Origin: Thiotrichaceae bacterium
GTDB lineage: Bacteria; Pseudomonadota; Gammaproteobacteria; Thiotrichales; Thiotrichaceae
Assembly: GCA_026989145.1 (NCBI GenBank)
Contig: JALSJU010000108.1
Location: 1 to 44,544, forward strand
Direction of reading: 5' to 3'
Length of the DNA: 44,544 nucleotides
The translations under genes and the position numbers were made by a program. Position 1 is the stretch's first letter; each line of letters starts with the position of its first letter. Below are positions 13,441 to 21,472 of the stretch, in pieces. The notes beneath the pieces were generated by a model. The model had not been told where the DNA came from, searched no databases, and was given only the letters and a program-made list of their open reading frames with translations.

Positions 13441-14747
13441 TTTTTGGTACTCATTTTTACTTCGGTAGGTGTACTTTGACCATTTTGGGGTAGGAGTCGC
13501 TCATTAACCTCATCTCGTGCCATTTGCCATGTGAATGCAATAAAATCGAAGTCTTCTGCCGTCAACTTTCCCTGTGCACGGTCTTTTGAGATCTTTTTAA
13601 AGATGTCATTTAAATGGTCGGCCATAGTTTGGAGTTTTACTTTATTTGTCATATGTTCAGCTTTTTTTAAAAATTTACCTAGTTCATCGTTATAAACTAG
13701 TAATAGGTTTTTTTGTCTGCGATTGGCTAACCGCATAAAACTGGAGAATATGACGGCGAGTATTGTGACAATAAAAGCCATTGGTTCTGCTTGTTCTTGC
13801 AAAAAGCTTGGTTCATTACGATCGAAATATTGTAATGCACCTTGATGCAATGGTATCGATGTACCTCTGCTTCGATCAGGCGCTTGTACAAAACTGCTAA
13901 GGGTTGACTTTTCTAATAGATCTTTGCGTTGCTCAAATAAAACCCGCGTGAATTGGTTAACGACTTCATCATCTAAATCACTTCGAGCAATTAATAATCG
14001 CTGTACCGAGACTGTTTGAATATCTCTCTCGGGTAGGGCGGGCGTGCCTTTGTAAGAGCCTTTAGGGATAATGCCCGCATCAATTGCAGGTAGTTTTAAG
14101 GTCATTGCACTGGCTTGGTCGATTTCAATGATTCGCACAGGGACCTTATCAACCAATGATTGAATACTTTGGCTACCCGGTGGGCGCACTCTAAAAATAG
14201 CATCAACGGTACCTTTTTCTAAAGCAAACGAAGCAGCTGACGAAGACATGGACTTATAATCAAAGGCTCCTTCACTAAGCTGGTAATGCTTCATCAAAAA
14301 CCAAAATGATTTATACTGACCACTAGACGTTGAAGGCAGCGCTAAACTTTTTCCCCGTAAGTCAGAGATTTTGTGAATGTCGGAATCTACTCGCACTACT
14401 AATTGAAATAAATCGGGGAATAATCTTGCTACTAAACGAGCTTCATCAATCAACGGGCTATCGGCTTGCACCGCTGCGATTTGTACTTGATTGGCTTTTA
14501 ACAAACGTAAATTTTGTGATGACCCTAGGCTAGGCACAAGCTCTAGGTGTATATTGCCATTTTGCCTAGTGACAACATCGGCAGCAGCTTTAATTAAGTT
14601 ATAGGTTTCACTGCCGGGTTTACTTGCCGCAATACGTACCTGGTAGGACTGATTGAGGTTATTATAAAACCACAAAATGCCAAGACCCATTAAGAATAGC
14701 AAAGTAAAGATAATGTAAAACTTAAATGTATCAAAAAGGGTTTTCAT
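13437..14747 (-). CDS. Membrane-anchored TAXI-family TRAP-type solute-binding protein
   Basis: TAXI proteins are the binding subunits of one class of TRAP transporter. The 436-residue protein has an N-terminal membrane segment (about 9-29) instead of a cleavable signal, a binding region with the TAXI pattern (VRIAASKPGSETYNLIKAAADVV, VPSLGSSQNLRLLKANQVQIAAVQAD, LRGKSLALPSTSSGQ, KGTVDAIFRV), a second membrane segment at about 322-342, and a charged roughly 90-residue cytoplasmic tail. No TRAP permease gene is adjacent. I take ATG 14747 as start; a TTG one codon earlier is possible. Next downstream, overlapping by four bases, is the Cache-like gene, then fadBA. A role in ligand sensing rather than transport is inferred. 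Confidence 0.78.
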   Translation of the reverse strand: MKTLFDTFKFYIIFTLLFLMGLGILWFYNNLNQSYQVRIAASKPGSETYNLIKAAADVVTRQNGNIHLELVPSLGSSQNLRLLKANQVQIAAVQADSPLIDEARLVARLFPDLFQLVVRVDSDIHKISDLRGKSLALPSTSSGQYKSFWFLMKHYQLSEGAFDYKSMSSSAASFALEKGTVDAIFRVRPPGSQSIQSLVDKVPVRIIEIDQASAMTLKLPAIDAGIIPKGSYKGTPALPERDIQTVSVQRLLIARSDLDDEVVNQFTRVLFEQRKDLLEKSTLSSFVQAPDRSRGTSIPLHQGALQYFDRNEPSFLQEQAEPMAFIVTILAVIFSSFMRLANRRQKNLLLVYNDELGKFLKKAEHMTNKVKLQTMADHLNDIFKKISKDRAQGKLTAEDFDFIAFTWQMARDEVNERLLPQNGQSTPTEVKMSTKK

Positions 14748-14778
14748 CAAGTTGTCTCAGACAAATGTAATTATCCTG

Positions 14779-14815
14779 AATCAATAGCTTGCGTACTGTG
14801 CCGTAGTGAAGTCAC
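14779..14815 (-). repeat. 37-bp perfect inverted repeat, right copy
   Basis: This is the exact reverse complement of 4685-4721. It sits in the divergent spacer between the TAXI-type gene and the PP-loop gene, 32 bases upstream of the TAXI start, so it may also lie within that gene's promoter or leader. Confidence 0.9.
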
Positions 14816-14924
14816 GGATTCAGCTATAAATCTCCTATATGGTCTCATTATATCTAAGTTTATGTGACAAACCAAAGCTGGGCTGTAATAATCCGCTTCT
14901 CACTTTCAATAGTTGAATAGTAAA

Positions 14925-15974
14925 ATGACCCAACAACGTAAAGCGGTATCTCTTATTTCTGGGGGCTTAGATTCACTGTTAGCCACGAAAGCTATGTTGG
15001 AACAAGGGATTCATGTCGAAGGCATTAACTTCTTCACCGGTTTTTGCGTGGAAGGACATACCCATGCCATTCGCAAGAAAAAATCCAGCAAACCAAAACG
15101 CAATAACTCACTCTGGGTTGCTGAACAATTAGGTATTAAATTACATATTATTGATGTGGTTGAAGAATATAAAGATGTGGTGTTAAACCCAAAACACGGT
15201 TACGGCGCTAATTTAAATCCCTGCTTAGATTGTAAAATTTTCATGGTTCAGCGGGCACATCAATGGATTGAAGAAAATGACTTTGATTTTATTGTCACGG
15301 GGGAGGTTATTGGACAACGCCCGATGTCTCAACGCCGTGAAACCATGCCAATTATTGCGGCAGAATCAGGTGCTGATGAACTATTGCTTCGCCCGTTGTG
15401 TGCGCAAAACTTGCCCGCGACTAAACCAGAGAAAGAAGGCTGGGTTGATCGTGATAAGTTATTTGATTTCTCTGGGCGTAACCGCAAGCCACAAATGGCT
15501 TTGGCAGAAAAGTGGAAACTAGATGATTATGCCCAGCCTGCCGGGGGCTGTTGTTTCTTAACCGACCCTAACTACTCGGACAAAATGAAAGATTTATTGG
15601 GTCATCGGGGCGAAGGTCGAACCTATGAAATGGACGACATTATGCTGCTTAAAATAGGCCGGCATTTTCGCCCACGAGATAATTTTAAAGTGATTGTGTC
15701 ACGTGAAGAAGGTGAGACACGTTTTTTACAAGGTTATAAAAAGCAATTTACCTATGTTAAAACCGCCAGTTGTAATGGCCCGTTAACCTTGCTGGATGGG
15801 TCGGATATTTCTGCCGAAGATATTCACCTTGCTGCTGCAATAACCGCACGTTACAGTCAAGGGCGTGATGAAGATGAGATAACCGTAAAGGTAGGTATAC
15901 CGGGTGAAGAAGAGCGAGAGTTAAAAATCAAACCGTTAAAAGCCGATCAGATTGAAGCGAGCTGGACGCTCTAG
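14925..15974 (+). CDS. PP-loop ATPase with tRNA-thiolation features and C-terminal NFACT-R-like region
   Basis: A 349-residue adenylating enzyme likely to modify tRNA. The PP-loop SGGLDS is at about residues 12-17. The NPCLDCK motif at about 98-104 places a Cys pair (100, 103) where MnmA-type 2-thiouridylases have their catalytic NPCxxC. A further CC pair occurs in PAGGCCFLTDP. The last third (about 235-345, with LLKIGRHFRP, YVKTASCNGPLTLL, ARYSQGRDEDEITVKVG) resembles the NFACT-R_2 domain seen in proteins annotated as ThiI/MnmA-like. It lacks the THUMP domain of true ThiI. I use ATG 14925; a TTG four codons upstream is less likely. It converges on queF with a 15-base gap. The exact modification is unknown. 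Confidence 0.72.
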   Translation: MTQQRKAVSLISGGLDSLLATKAMLEQGIHVEGINFFTGFCVEGHTHAIRKKKSSKPKRNNSLWVAEQLGIKLHIIDVVEEYKDVVLNPKHGYGANLNPCLDCKIFMVQRAHQWIEENDFDFIVTGEVIGQRPMSQRRETMPIIAAESGADELLLRPLCAQNLPATKPEKEGWVDRDKLFDFSGRNRKPQMALAEKWKLDDYAQPAGGCCFLTDPNYSDKMKDLLGHRGEGRTYEMDDIMLLKIGRHFRPRDNFKVIVSREEGETRFLQGYKKQFTYVKTASCNGPLTLLDGSDISAEDIHLAAAITARYSQGRDEDEITVKVGIPGEEERELKIKPLKADQIEASWTL

Positions 15975-15989
15975 CACCTGAAATGCCGT

Positions 15990-16469
15990 TTAACCACGGC
16001 CTCGGTAACTTGGTACTTTTTGATCAGGTACCCAAACGCCTTTGGGAACTGTTCCTTGTGCAAAAAACACATCAATTGGCATGCCACCTCGTGGGTACCA
16101 ATAACCCCCAATCCTAATCCATTTAGGTGCAATCTCATTAATCAAACGCCGCGCGATACTAACCGTGCAATCTTCATGAAATGCACCGTGGTTTCTAAAC
16201 GAGCCTAAAAAGAGTTTGAGTGATTTACTTTCGACCAACTTTTTATCCGGAATGTAATCAATCATTAAATGCGCAAAGTCGGGTTGACCTGTCATTGGGC
16301 AAAGTGAGGTGAATTCAGGGGCTGTGAAACGCACCACATAATCAACATCTGATTGTGGGTTGCTTACGCTTTCGAGGAGTGCTTCTTGAGGAGAGCTTGG
16401 GAGCGATGTTTCGCCCCCAAGTTGTTTTAAATTATCGTAGATTGTTTCTGCTGCAGTTTGTTTACTCAT
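15990..16469 (-). CDS. queF: NADPH-dependent 7-cyano-7-deazaguanine reductase
   Basis: QueF reduces preQ0 to preQ1 with two NADPH in the queuosine pathway for tRNA wobble modification. The 159-residue protein is the short, unimodular type. Cys57 in [13 protein letters not shown] forms the thioimide with preQ0, Asp64 is the proton donor in QPDF, and the family motif [22 protein letters not shown] binds NADPH and substrate. The C-terminus ([13 protein letters not shown]) is typical. It lies 18 bases downstream of the large lipoprotein gene on the same strand and may be read from that promoter; no preQ1 riboswitch was recognised. Confidence 0.96.
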   Translation of the reverse strand: MSKQTAAETIYDNLKQLGGETSLPSSPQEALLESVSNPQSDVDYVVRFTAPEFTSLCPMTGQPDFAHLMIDYIPDKKLVESKSLKLFLGSFRNHGAFHEDCTVSIARRLINEIAPKWIRIGGYWYPRGGMPIDVFFAQGTVPKGVWVPDQKVPSYRGRG

Positions 16470-16487
16470 GCAGCAAGTTTAACGTTT

Positions 16488-17927
16488 TTATTGGCAATTA
16501 GCACTTGTGTCTACAGAAAGATCATTGGTGTTTAAGCAGCTGCCTGAAGCGACAGTGCTATTCACAGGGCTACTTCCTGTAGCTGATTTGATTACCGTTA
16601 GTGAACCAGTTGTAACTTTCACTAGTTTAGGGCCATTATTATTCGTACTTTTTCTAGCGATGCTACCAGTTGGCGCATCTATATTTAGGTTAACTGTGTC
16701 TGTAACAGGCTGTGAATCATCAAGAAAGCCATTCACATTGGTCATCGCTAAATCAAAGTTTAATGCATCACTCAGCGTAAGCGTAGTTTGGCCGTTTGCT
16801 GCATTGATAGTTGCGCCTAATGTGGCTAACGATGCATTTAGAGCAACAGTCCCATTAATTTTAAACTGGATTGAGTTTGCACCAACACCTGTTAAAGTGA
16901 CTAAATTGCCGTTATTTGTAATGGTTGCATTACCCGTTATTGCATTAAGAATAATTTGCTCAGTTTGGTTAGCGCCTTGGTTATTCTGTTGGGTGGTAAG
17001 AATATCTAGTGCTGTTAAACTCATATTAACCGTTAATGCGTTGCTTGAACTGTCAGCTGCGACACTAAATAAATTATTGGTTTGTCCAATATTTATATGG
17101 GTAGCCGGTGATGTGTTAGCAATTGCAATCGCAGCAGGTACTGATACAGTAAAAGTACCACTGGTAGCGGTTTGTGCGCTAGAAGCAATTTTCAACGAGC
17201 CTGTCATGCTGCTTGGAATATCTATCTGATTATTTGCGGCTGAAACATCATTAATCGCTGTCAATAAATCAGGTAAACCGAAAAATTCAACTTGATAATA
17301 AGATGAGTTATTGGTGAAGCCTAGCTTAGAAAATGTGGATGTATTGTATTTAAAATCTGTATCTGCTGCAGTAACGTCGTTATTACTACTGACCCCATTA
17401 ATTGTGCTTACAAAAGTTACATTTTGTAATATCGATATGCATTTCGTAACCCCTGAAGGTGTATCTGCTAAATCATTACAGACTACAGATTCATTTGGAT
17501 TAAATGTATAAACATTACCTGTATGAGTTGAGGTTGAGTTATCAATCAGCAGGTTAAGGTTTTCGACTATTTTATCTTTTACTTCATTTAAGTTATCAAC
17601 AATCGGGTCGCTTGCATTAACAACGCCCATCATCATGTTACTCGTGCTTAAACCGGCTAGAAGTTTAGGTGAGCTAGATCCGTTATTAAAGGTGCTATTA
17701 GCATTTGATAATGATTTCCCTAAGCTATCTATATTTGAACTCAAGCCTTTGGTTAAACCCTCTTTTAAGGATTTTTTAAGCTTTGCATCAGTCACGCCAG
17801 AAGTATCAGGAGGTGTTGATTTTGTTGATCCGCCATCGCCGCCACAACCGCTAAGCGAAATGATTGCACTGGTGAGTGTGATGCCGAGTAGGTAATTAAG
17901 AGATGTTTTTTTATTTGAAGAAAGCAT
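16488..17927 (-). CDS. Large Asn/Thr/Ser-rich lipoprotein of unknown function
   Basis: A 479-residue protein with lipobox LSGC at about residues 25-28 followed by a Gly/Asp/Ser-rich linker (GGDGGSTKSTPPDTSG), so it is probably an outer-membrane-anchored lipoprotein. The mature part is rich in Asn, Thr, Ser and Ala with many short beta-prone stretches and few charges, like surface or adhesin-type proteins. Four cysteines pair up in CNDLADTPSGVTKC and in the last approximately 16 residues (SGSCLNTNDL...ANCQ), compatible with disulfides outside the cytoplasm. An AAAGGT Shine-Dalgarno sequence precedes the ATG. I do not recognise the family. The next gene downstream is queF. Confidence 0.7.
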   Translation of the reverse strand: MLSSNKKTSLNYLLGITLTSAIISLSGCGGDGGSTKSTPPDTSGVTDAKLKKSLKEGLTKGLSSNIDSLGKSLSNANSTFNNGSSSPKLLAGLSTSNMMMGVVNASDPIVDNLNEVKDKIVENLNLLIDNSTSTHTGNVYTFNPNESVVCNDLADTPSGVTKCISILQNVTFVSTINGVSSNNDVTAADTDFKYNTSTFSKLGFTNNSSYYQVEFFGLPDLLTAINDVSAANNQIDIPSSMTGSLKIASSAQTATSGTFTVSVPAAIAIANTSPATHINIGQTNNLFSVAADSSSNALTVNMSLTALDILTTQQNNQGANQTEQIILNAITGNATITNNGNLVTLTGVGANSIQFKINGTVALNASLATLGATINAANGQTTLTLSDALNFDLAMTNVNGFLDDSQPVTDTVNLNIDAPTGSIARKSTNNNGPKLVKVTTGSLTVIKSATGSSPVNSTVASGSCLNTNDLSVDTSANCQ

Positions 17928-18117
17928 GTTGAGACCTTTTTGTGTTGAGTTGTTAGAAAAAATGTCTAGGGAAATTATAGCTTCTCAAGACTAACTGAAT
18001 GTAGATTAACCAAAGCTGAATATATGATAAGGTTGATAAGTTCTTTCGATCAAGAAAATAAGATGTGACATCAATAGTTATTTATAATTAAGATCCTTTC
18101 GGTAAACTACTTTTTCC

Positions 18118-18765
18118 ATGGCTAAGTTTGAAACGAATCCTATAAAGATTAGAAAAGAATATACTCAGTTTGTAAGGGACGAGTTAAATCTTGATCAATT
18201 TTCTGAGTTAGAACAAAAAGTAGCAATACAAATGATTCAAGCAGGAGGTGATCTAAACATGGTTCAATCACTGCGTTTTAGTGAAAATATTGTTGAGAAA
18301 GCGCTGGAAGTTTTGGATGATGATTTTGAACTACTTTGTGATGCTGAAAATGTCATATGCGGTGTAAAACAAAAATACTTAAAAGAAGAACCTATATGTT
18401 TGATTAAAAAAGCTAGCGTGATTTCGCAGGCTAAAGCAAATAAACAAACTCGCAGTATGACGGCAGTTGACTCTTGGAAGCCTTATTTATCCGGTAGTAT
18501 TATTCTTATAGGTAATGAGCCGACAGCATTGCTTCGGCTTTTAGAAATCCTTAAAGAAAGCGATGAATCTGATCTGCCTGCGTTGATTATAGCAGCCCCT
18601 TCGGGGTTTGTAGATGCGGCGGATGCAAAGCAAGAGCTGTGGAAAAAGCATCAAAAATTACAAGTCCCCTGTATTACTTTATTGGGTTCAGCAGGTGGCA
18701 GTGATGTTACGGTAGCAGCGTTAAATGCACTGCTTAGAATACACAATAGCCAGCTTAAAAATTAA
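18118..18765 (+). CDS. Precorrin-8X methylmutase (CbiC/CobH)-like protein lacking the catalytic His
   Basis: CbiC/CobH moves the C-11 methyl group to C-12 in cobalamin synthesis. This 215-residue protein follows the family along its length: ALEVLDDDFELLCDAENVICGV, the RS pair in KQTRSMTAVD, GSIILIGNEPTALLRLLEI, PALIIAAPSGFVDAADAKQ and a terminal GGSDVTVAALNALL. The conserved motif around the catalytic histidine (usually RxIHxxGD) reads MIQAGGD, so Gln41 replaces His43 of CobH. GRKGG near the end has become GSAGG. No cobalamin gene is adjacent. It may be a diverged paralog that binds a corrinoid or tetrapyrrole without the mutase reaction. Homology is clear, activity doubtful. Confidence 0.8.
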   Translation: MAKFETNPIKIRKEYTQFVRDELNLDQFSELEQKVAIQMIQAGGDLNMVQSLRFSENIVEKALEVLDDDFELLCDAENVICGVKQKYLKEEPICLIKKASVISQAKANKQTRSMTAVDSWKPYLSGSIILIGNEPTALLRLLEILKESDESDLPALIIAAPSGFVDAADAKQELWKKHQKLQVPCITLLGSAGGSDVTVAALNALLRIHNSQLKN

Positions 18766-18864
18766 GCATTGTTTTGAGAAATTGAACTTATAAATAAAAA
18801 AAGCGGTCGTAAAGGGTATGAGACAGTATTGTTCTCGATTATAAATCAGCACAGGAGCTGTAAT

Positions 18865-19779
18865 ATGAAAAACTTTTTACTCTTTTTATCTTTATTAACG
18901 GCACAAATTTTTGCTTTTAGTGGCGCACAAGCGGCAGAATATTGGAATGAGAACCAAAACAATACGGTCGTTGTTGATGTTGTGGACGACAGAGGCCGAA
19001 TTCTTAATCAATACACGGCTAATAATAGCCGATTAAATACGGAGCGTAGCTACCTAGAGGCAACCAAAGGTAAGCATTATAAAATACGTTTACGCAATAC
19101 CAGTAGTCGGCGCGTTGGTGTAATCGTTGCTGTCGATGGGCGTAATATTCTTAGCGGAAAAAAGTCGTACTTACGAAATAATGAAAAAATGTATGTGCTA
19201 GACCCTTATGAATCCACAGACTATATGGGTTGGAGAACGTCTAAAAATCGTGTTAATCGCTTTTATTTTACTTCAGCAGGTGATTCCTACTCAAATGCAT
19301 GGGGAGACCGTTCAGCCATGGGGGTGATTGCCGTTGCTGTGTTTGATGAAAAGAACAGACGTTATAAACGTGAGAATAAAAAGTTCAAACAATCATCACC
19401 AACAATGCGCGGTTATTTGTCAGATGAGTCTACGGGTACAGGCTTTGGTAGAGACGAATACTCACCGACTGTTAATGTCGCTTTTAGAGCAAAAAATAGA
19501 CCCAGCCTAAAGCGTTTTATAAAGTATGAATGGCGCGCTACCTTATGTAAGCGTGGTGTAATCGAATGTGGTAATTACAATAATAATTACCGCGAACATA
19601 ATCGCTTTTGGCCCCGTGAAGCAGATAATAATTACGCACCCTTTCCACCAGGTTATGACCGAAACTGGCAATACAATCGCCGTAATCCCCAAAGCCAACA
19701 CGGTGATAACTACAAAATTCCACAGTGGGGTGATCAATTTATGACCAGTTGGGATACCAATTATGAGCGTGGGTGGTAG
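18865..19779 (+). CDS. Secreted basic protein of unknown function
   Basis: A 304-residue exported protein. Its start is set at ATG 18865, which has a good CAGGAG site 9 bases upstream and begins a clean signal peptide (MKNFLLFLSLLTAQIFAFSG, cleavage after AQA). The first half of the mature protein (to about residue 175) is a beta-rich domain with VVVDVVDDRGRIL, HYKIRLRNTSSRRVGVIVAVDGRNILSG, DPYESTDYMGWR and SAMGVIAVAVFDE. I recall similar proteins in other Proteobacteria but no assigned function. The second half is Asn/Tyr/Arg/Trp-rich and looks poorly ordered (NNNYREHNRFWPRE, YDRNWQYNRRN). It has its own spacer on either side. Confidence 0.72.
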   Translation: MKNFLLFLSLLTAQIFAFSGAQAAEYWNENQNNTVVVDVVDDRGRILNQYTANNSRLNTERSYLEATKGKHYKIRLRNTSSRRVGVIVAVDGRNILSGKKSYLRNNEKMYVLDPYESTDYMGWRTSKNRVNRFYFTSAGDSYSNAWGDRSAMGVIAVAVFDEKNRRYKRENKKFKQSSPTMRGYLSDESTGTGFGRDEYSPTVNVAFRAKNRPSLKRFIKYEWRATLCKRGVIECGNYNNNYREHNRFWPREADNNYAPFPPGYDRNWQYNRRNPQSQHGDNYKIPQWGDQFMTSWDTNYERGW

Positions 19780-20092
19780 CCGTAAGCTTATATAACGAAT
19801 TGAAGAAAAAGAGTTGCTCACGACAAAACATGAAAGATTATTTTATAGTAATTGTATGTTTCTAGTGGGTAACTAAAATTCCTTTGTCTGTGTTAGAGTC
19901 GGTGAATAGGACTGTTGTTATATGCCAATGGAGTCATAGCATAGTATGGAGTTAACAAAACCAACGCCACCCCAGGATAATGATTTAGAACGTCAGTTAT
20001 CCACGCTTTAACTTCGCCTATCGGGAATAGCAAGATGGCTAAAGTTGTCATCGTTATACTAGTAATTAGTTAATTAAATTACTGGTCTTCTT
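19780..20092. other. Spacer between secreted protein and ankyrin gene
   Basis: A 313-base spacer. It contains the possible decayed reading frame listed at 19946-20062 and an AT-rich promoter-like stretch near 20060-20085. No RNA gene or clear terminator was seen. Confidence 0.4.
19946..20062 (+). pseudogene. Possible remnant of a small gene with an in-frame stop
   Basis: From ATG 19946 the frame reads MELTKPTPPQDNDLERQLSTL, then TAA at 20009-20011, and continues in the same frame as LRLSGIARWLKLSSLY to TAG at 20060. The composition before the stop looks protein-like (start and amphipathic helix). It could be a short decayed gene or chance; no strong ribosome-binding site is present. Confidence 0.2.
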
Positions 20093-20737
20093 ATGAAAAA
20101 CTCACACCCGCTTTTTGCAGGCATTGCGCTATTATCGCTCCTTACGATAAATACCGTAAGTGCTTTTGAAACGATTAATAACGGTGAGGAGGTTATTACC
20201 GTCCCTAGTACAGCTGAAGAGCAATTACTGTGGGAAGAAGCTTTTCAAGCAGAGCAATTAAGAGCAGAGAAAGCGAGAGCTTTACAAAAAGAAAGGCAAG
20301 CACAATATCGAGCCAACCCTAAGCCAGTGGTTTACCAGCCGAGGCAACAGCAAGCACAACATATTCCTGAGGCAGGTGAGTTATTTGATGCTGCTAGTAG
20401 TGGTAATATTCAGCTGATAGGGCAGTTGCTAGCACAAGGAATTGATATTAATACGGCCAATGCAGAAGGTGAGACCGCGCTACATATGGCAGCTGCAAGA
20501 GGTCATTATCGTGCTGTTATTTATCTTGTACAAAATGGTGCTTATGTAAACGCTAAAACAATTAAAAACTGGATTCCATTACATCACGCCACACGTTTTA
20601 ATCGGCCCAATATTGTTAATTATCTTTTAAAGCATAACTCTTCAGCCTATCAACGGACTTCCGATGGTTTAAGTTCTATCGATATGGCTAAAAACCTTAA
20701 TGATAAACGCTTGTTGTCAATTTTAGGCGCACGTTAA
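20093..20737 (+). CDS. Exported ankyrin-repeat protein
   Basis: A 214-residue protein with a signal peptide (about 1-24, cleavage after VSA), a charged Glu/Gln/Arg-rich helical stretch at about 40-80 (EEQLLWEEAFQAEQLRAEKARALQKERQAQ) likely to form a coiled coil, and ankyrin repeats from about residue 92 to the end. Consensus pieces are visible: GELFDAASSGNIQLIGQLLAQGIDIN, EGETALHMAAARGHYRAVIYLVQNGAYVN and WIPLHHATRFNRPNIVNYLLKHN. Ankyrin domains bind proteins; the partner is unknown. Downstream lies a palindromic repeat element. Confidence 0.85.
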   Translation: MKNSHPLFAGIALLSLLTINTVSAFETINNGEEVITVPSTAEEQLLWEEAFQAEQLRAEKARALQKERQAQYRANPKPVVYQPRQQQAQHIPEAGELFDAASSGNIQLIGQLLAQGIDINTANAEGETALHMAAARGHYRAVIYLVQNGAYVNAKTIKNWIPLHHATRFNRPNIVNYLLKHNSSAYQRTSDGLSSIDMAKNLNDKRLLSILGAR

Positions 20738-20756
20738 CACAGATAGAATTTAAGGA

Positions 20757-20996
20757 ATCTCTGAATAACCTAGCTGAGTTCTGGCAACGCCAAGTTTTCA
20801 AGTTCGAGGCTTGTTTTTTGCATAGTTATTCTATGCCAAAAACAAATAACGAAGAAATTGGAAACTTGGCGTTGCCGCGCAAGCTAACAAAAGTGGCGAG
20901 CTTACAAGGCATCAATTCCGTTGTTGTATTTCTCATGAAGGCAATAAGCATTCATTTCAAAATACGACTTACAGAATTTTATGGGACTTAATCAGG
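20757..20996. repeat. MITE-like palindromic element, copy A
   Basis: The left end CTCTGAATAACCTAGCTGA is shared with the elements near 22446 and 43770. Inside, GGCAACGCCAAGTTTTCAA (20783-20801) pairs with TTGGAAACTTGGCGTTGCC (20858-20876), and a second inner stem flanks TTATT, giving a hairpin of about 94 bases. The right part carries the shared core (CCGTTGTTGTATTTCTCATG) and the end CAGAATTTTATGGGACTTAA, also found at 22671. It fills the space between the ankyrin gene and nfeD. It encodes no protein. Confidence 0.85.
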
Positions 20997-21002
20997 CTTT
21001 CC

Positions 21003-21452
21003 TCAAGCAATCTCAACGATTAACTCTGCACCATCAATAGCAATTACTTTTACAGAAGTGCCAACGTTGCAGTCAGGGCCATTAGCTTTCCACGTTGATT
21101 CACCAACCTTTACGCGACCACTGCCATTTATAATTGCTTGTTCTACAGCAAACGTTTTTCCAATAAGGCCAGTCTCTTGGCTACTTAAGGTCGGGTCTTC
21201 GGTATTAATTTCTTTACGGTTAAAGAAGGATCGACCCAATAAAATAGCGGCAATACTTGAAATAGCAAAGAGAGTAAATTGAATCTGCCAACTCATTTCA
21301 GGCATCACGAGTAAGACAAAACCAGTGAGGATCGCAGCTACTCCCATCCAGATAAAAAATGCACCTGCCGAAAACACTTCAACAATAATAAGTGCGATAG
21401 CAAAAAGCCACCAGTGCCAGTAGAGCAGGTTGTCAAAAATCCCATAAAACAT
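21003..21452 (-). CDS. NfeD-family membrane protein (YbbK-like)
   Basis: A 149-residue inner-membrane protein with two to three hydrophobic segments in the first 75 residues (WWLFAIALIIVEVFSAGAFFIWMGVAAILTGF...), then a soluble OB-fold domain (about 90-149) with the family pattern GLIGKTFAVEQAI, GSGRVKVGESTWKANGPD and GTSVKVIAIDGAELIVE. NfeD proteins pair with SPFH/stomatin proteins, and here the gene follows the qmcA homolog by 20 bases, as ybbK follows qmcA in E. coli. A GAGGAA ribosome-binding site lies within the gap. The role is thought to be membrane microdomain quality control. Confidence 0.92.
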   Translation of the reverse strand: MFYGIFDNLLYWHWWLFAIALIIVEVFSAGAFFIWMGVAAILTGFVLLVMPEMSWQIQFTLFAISSIAAILLGRSFFNRKEINTEDPTLSSQETGLIGKTFAVEQAIINGSGRVKVGESTWKANGPDCNVGTSVKVIAIDGAELIVEIA

Positions 21453-21472
21453 TTATAGTTCCTCTTTTTTTT

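Noticed and set aside
16507-17229. Plus-strand open frame of about 240 codons opposite the large lipoprotein
   Set aside because: The minus strand has a lipobox, a ribosome-binding site and a coherent protein; the plus frame is a hydrophobic artefact of Asn/Thr-rich codons read backwards.
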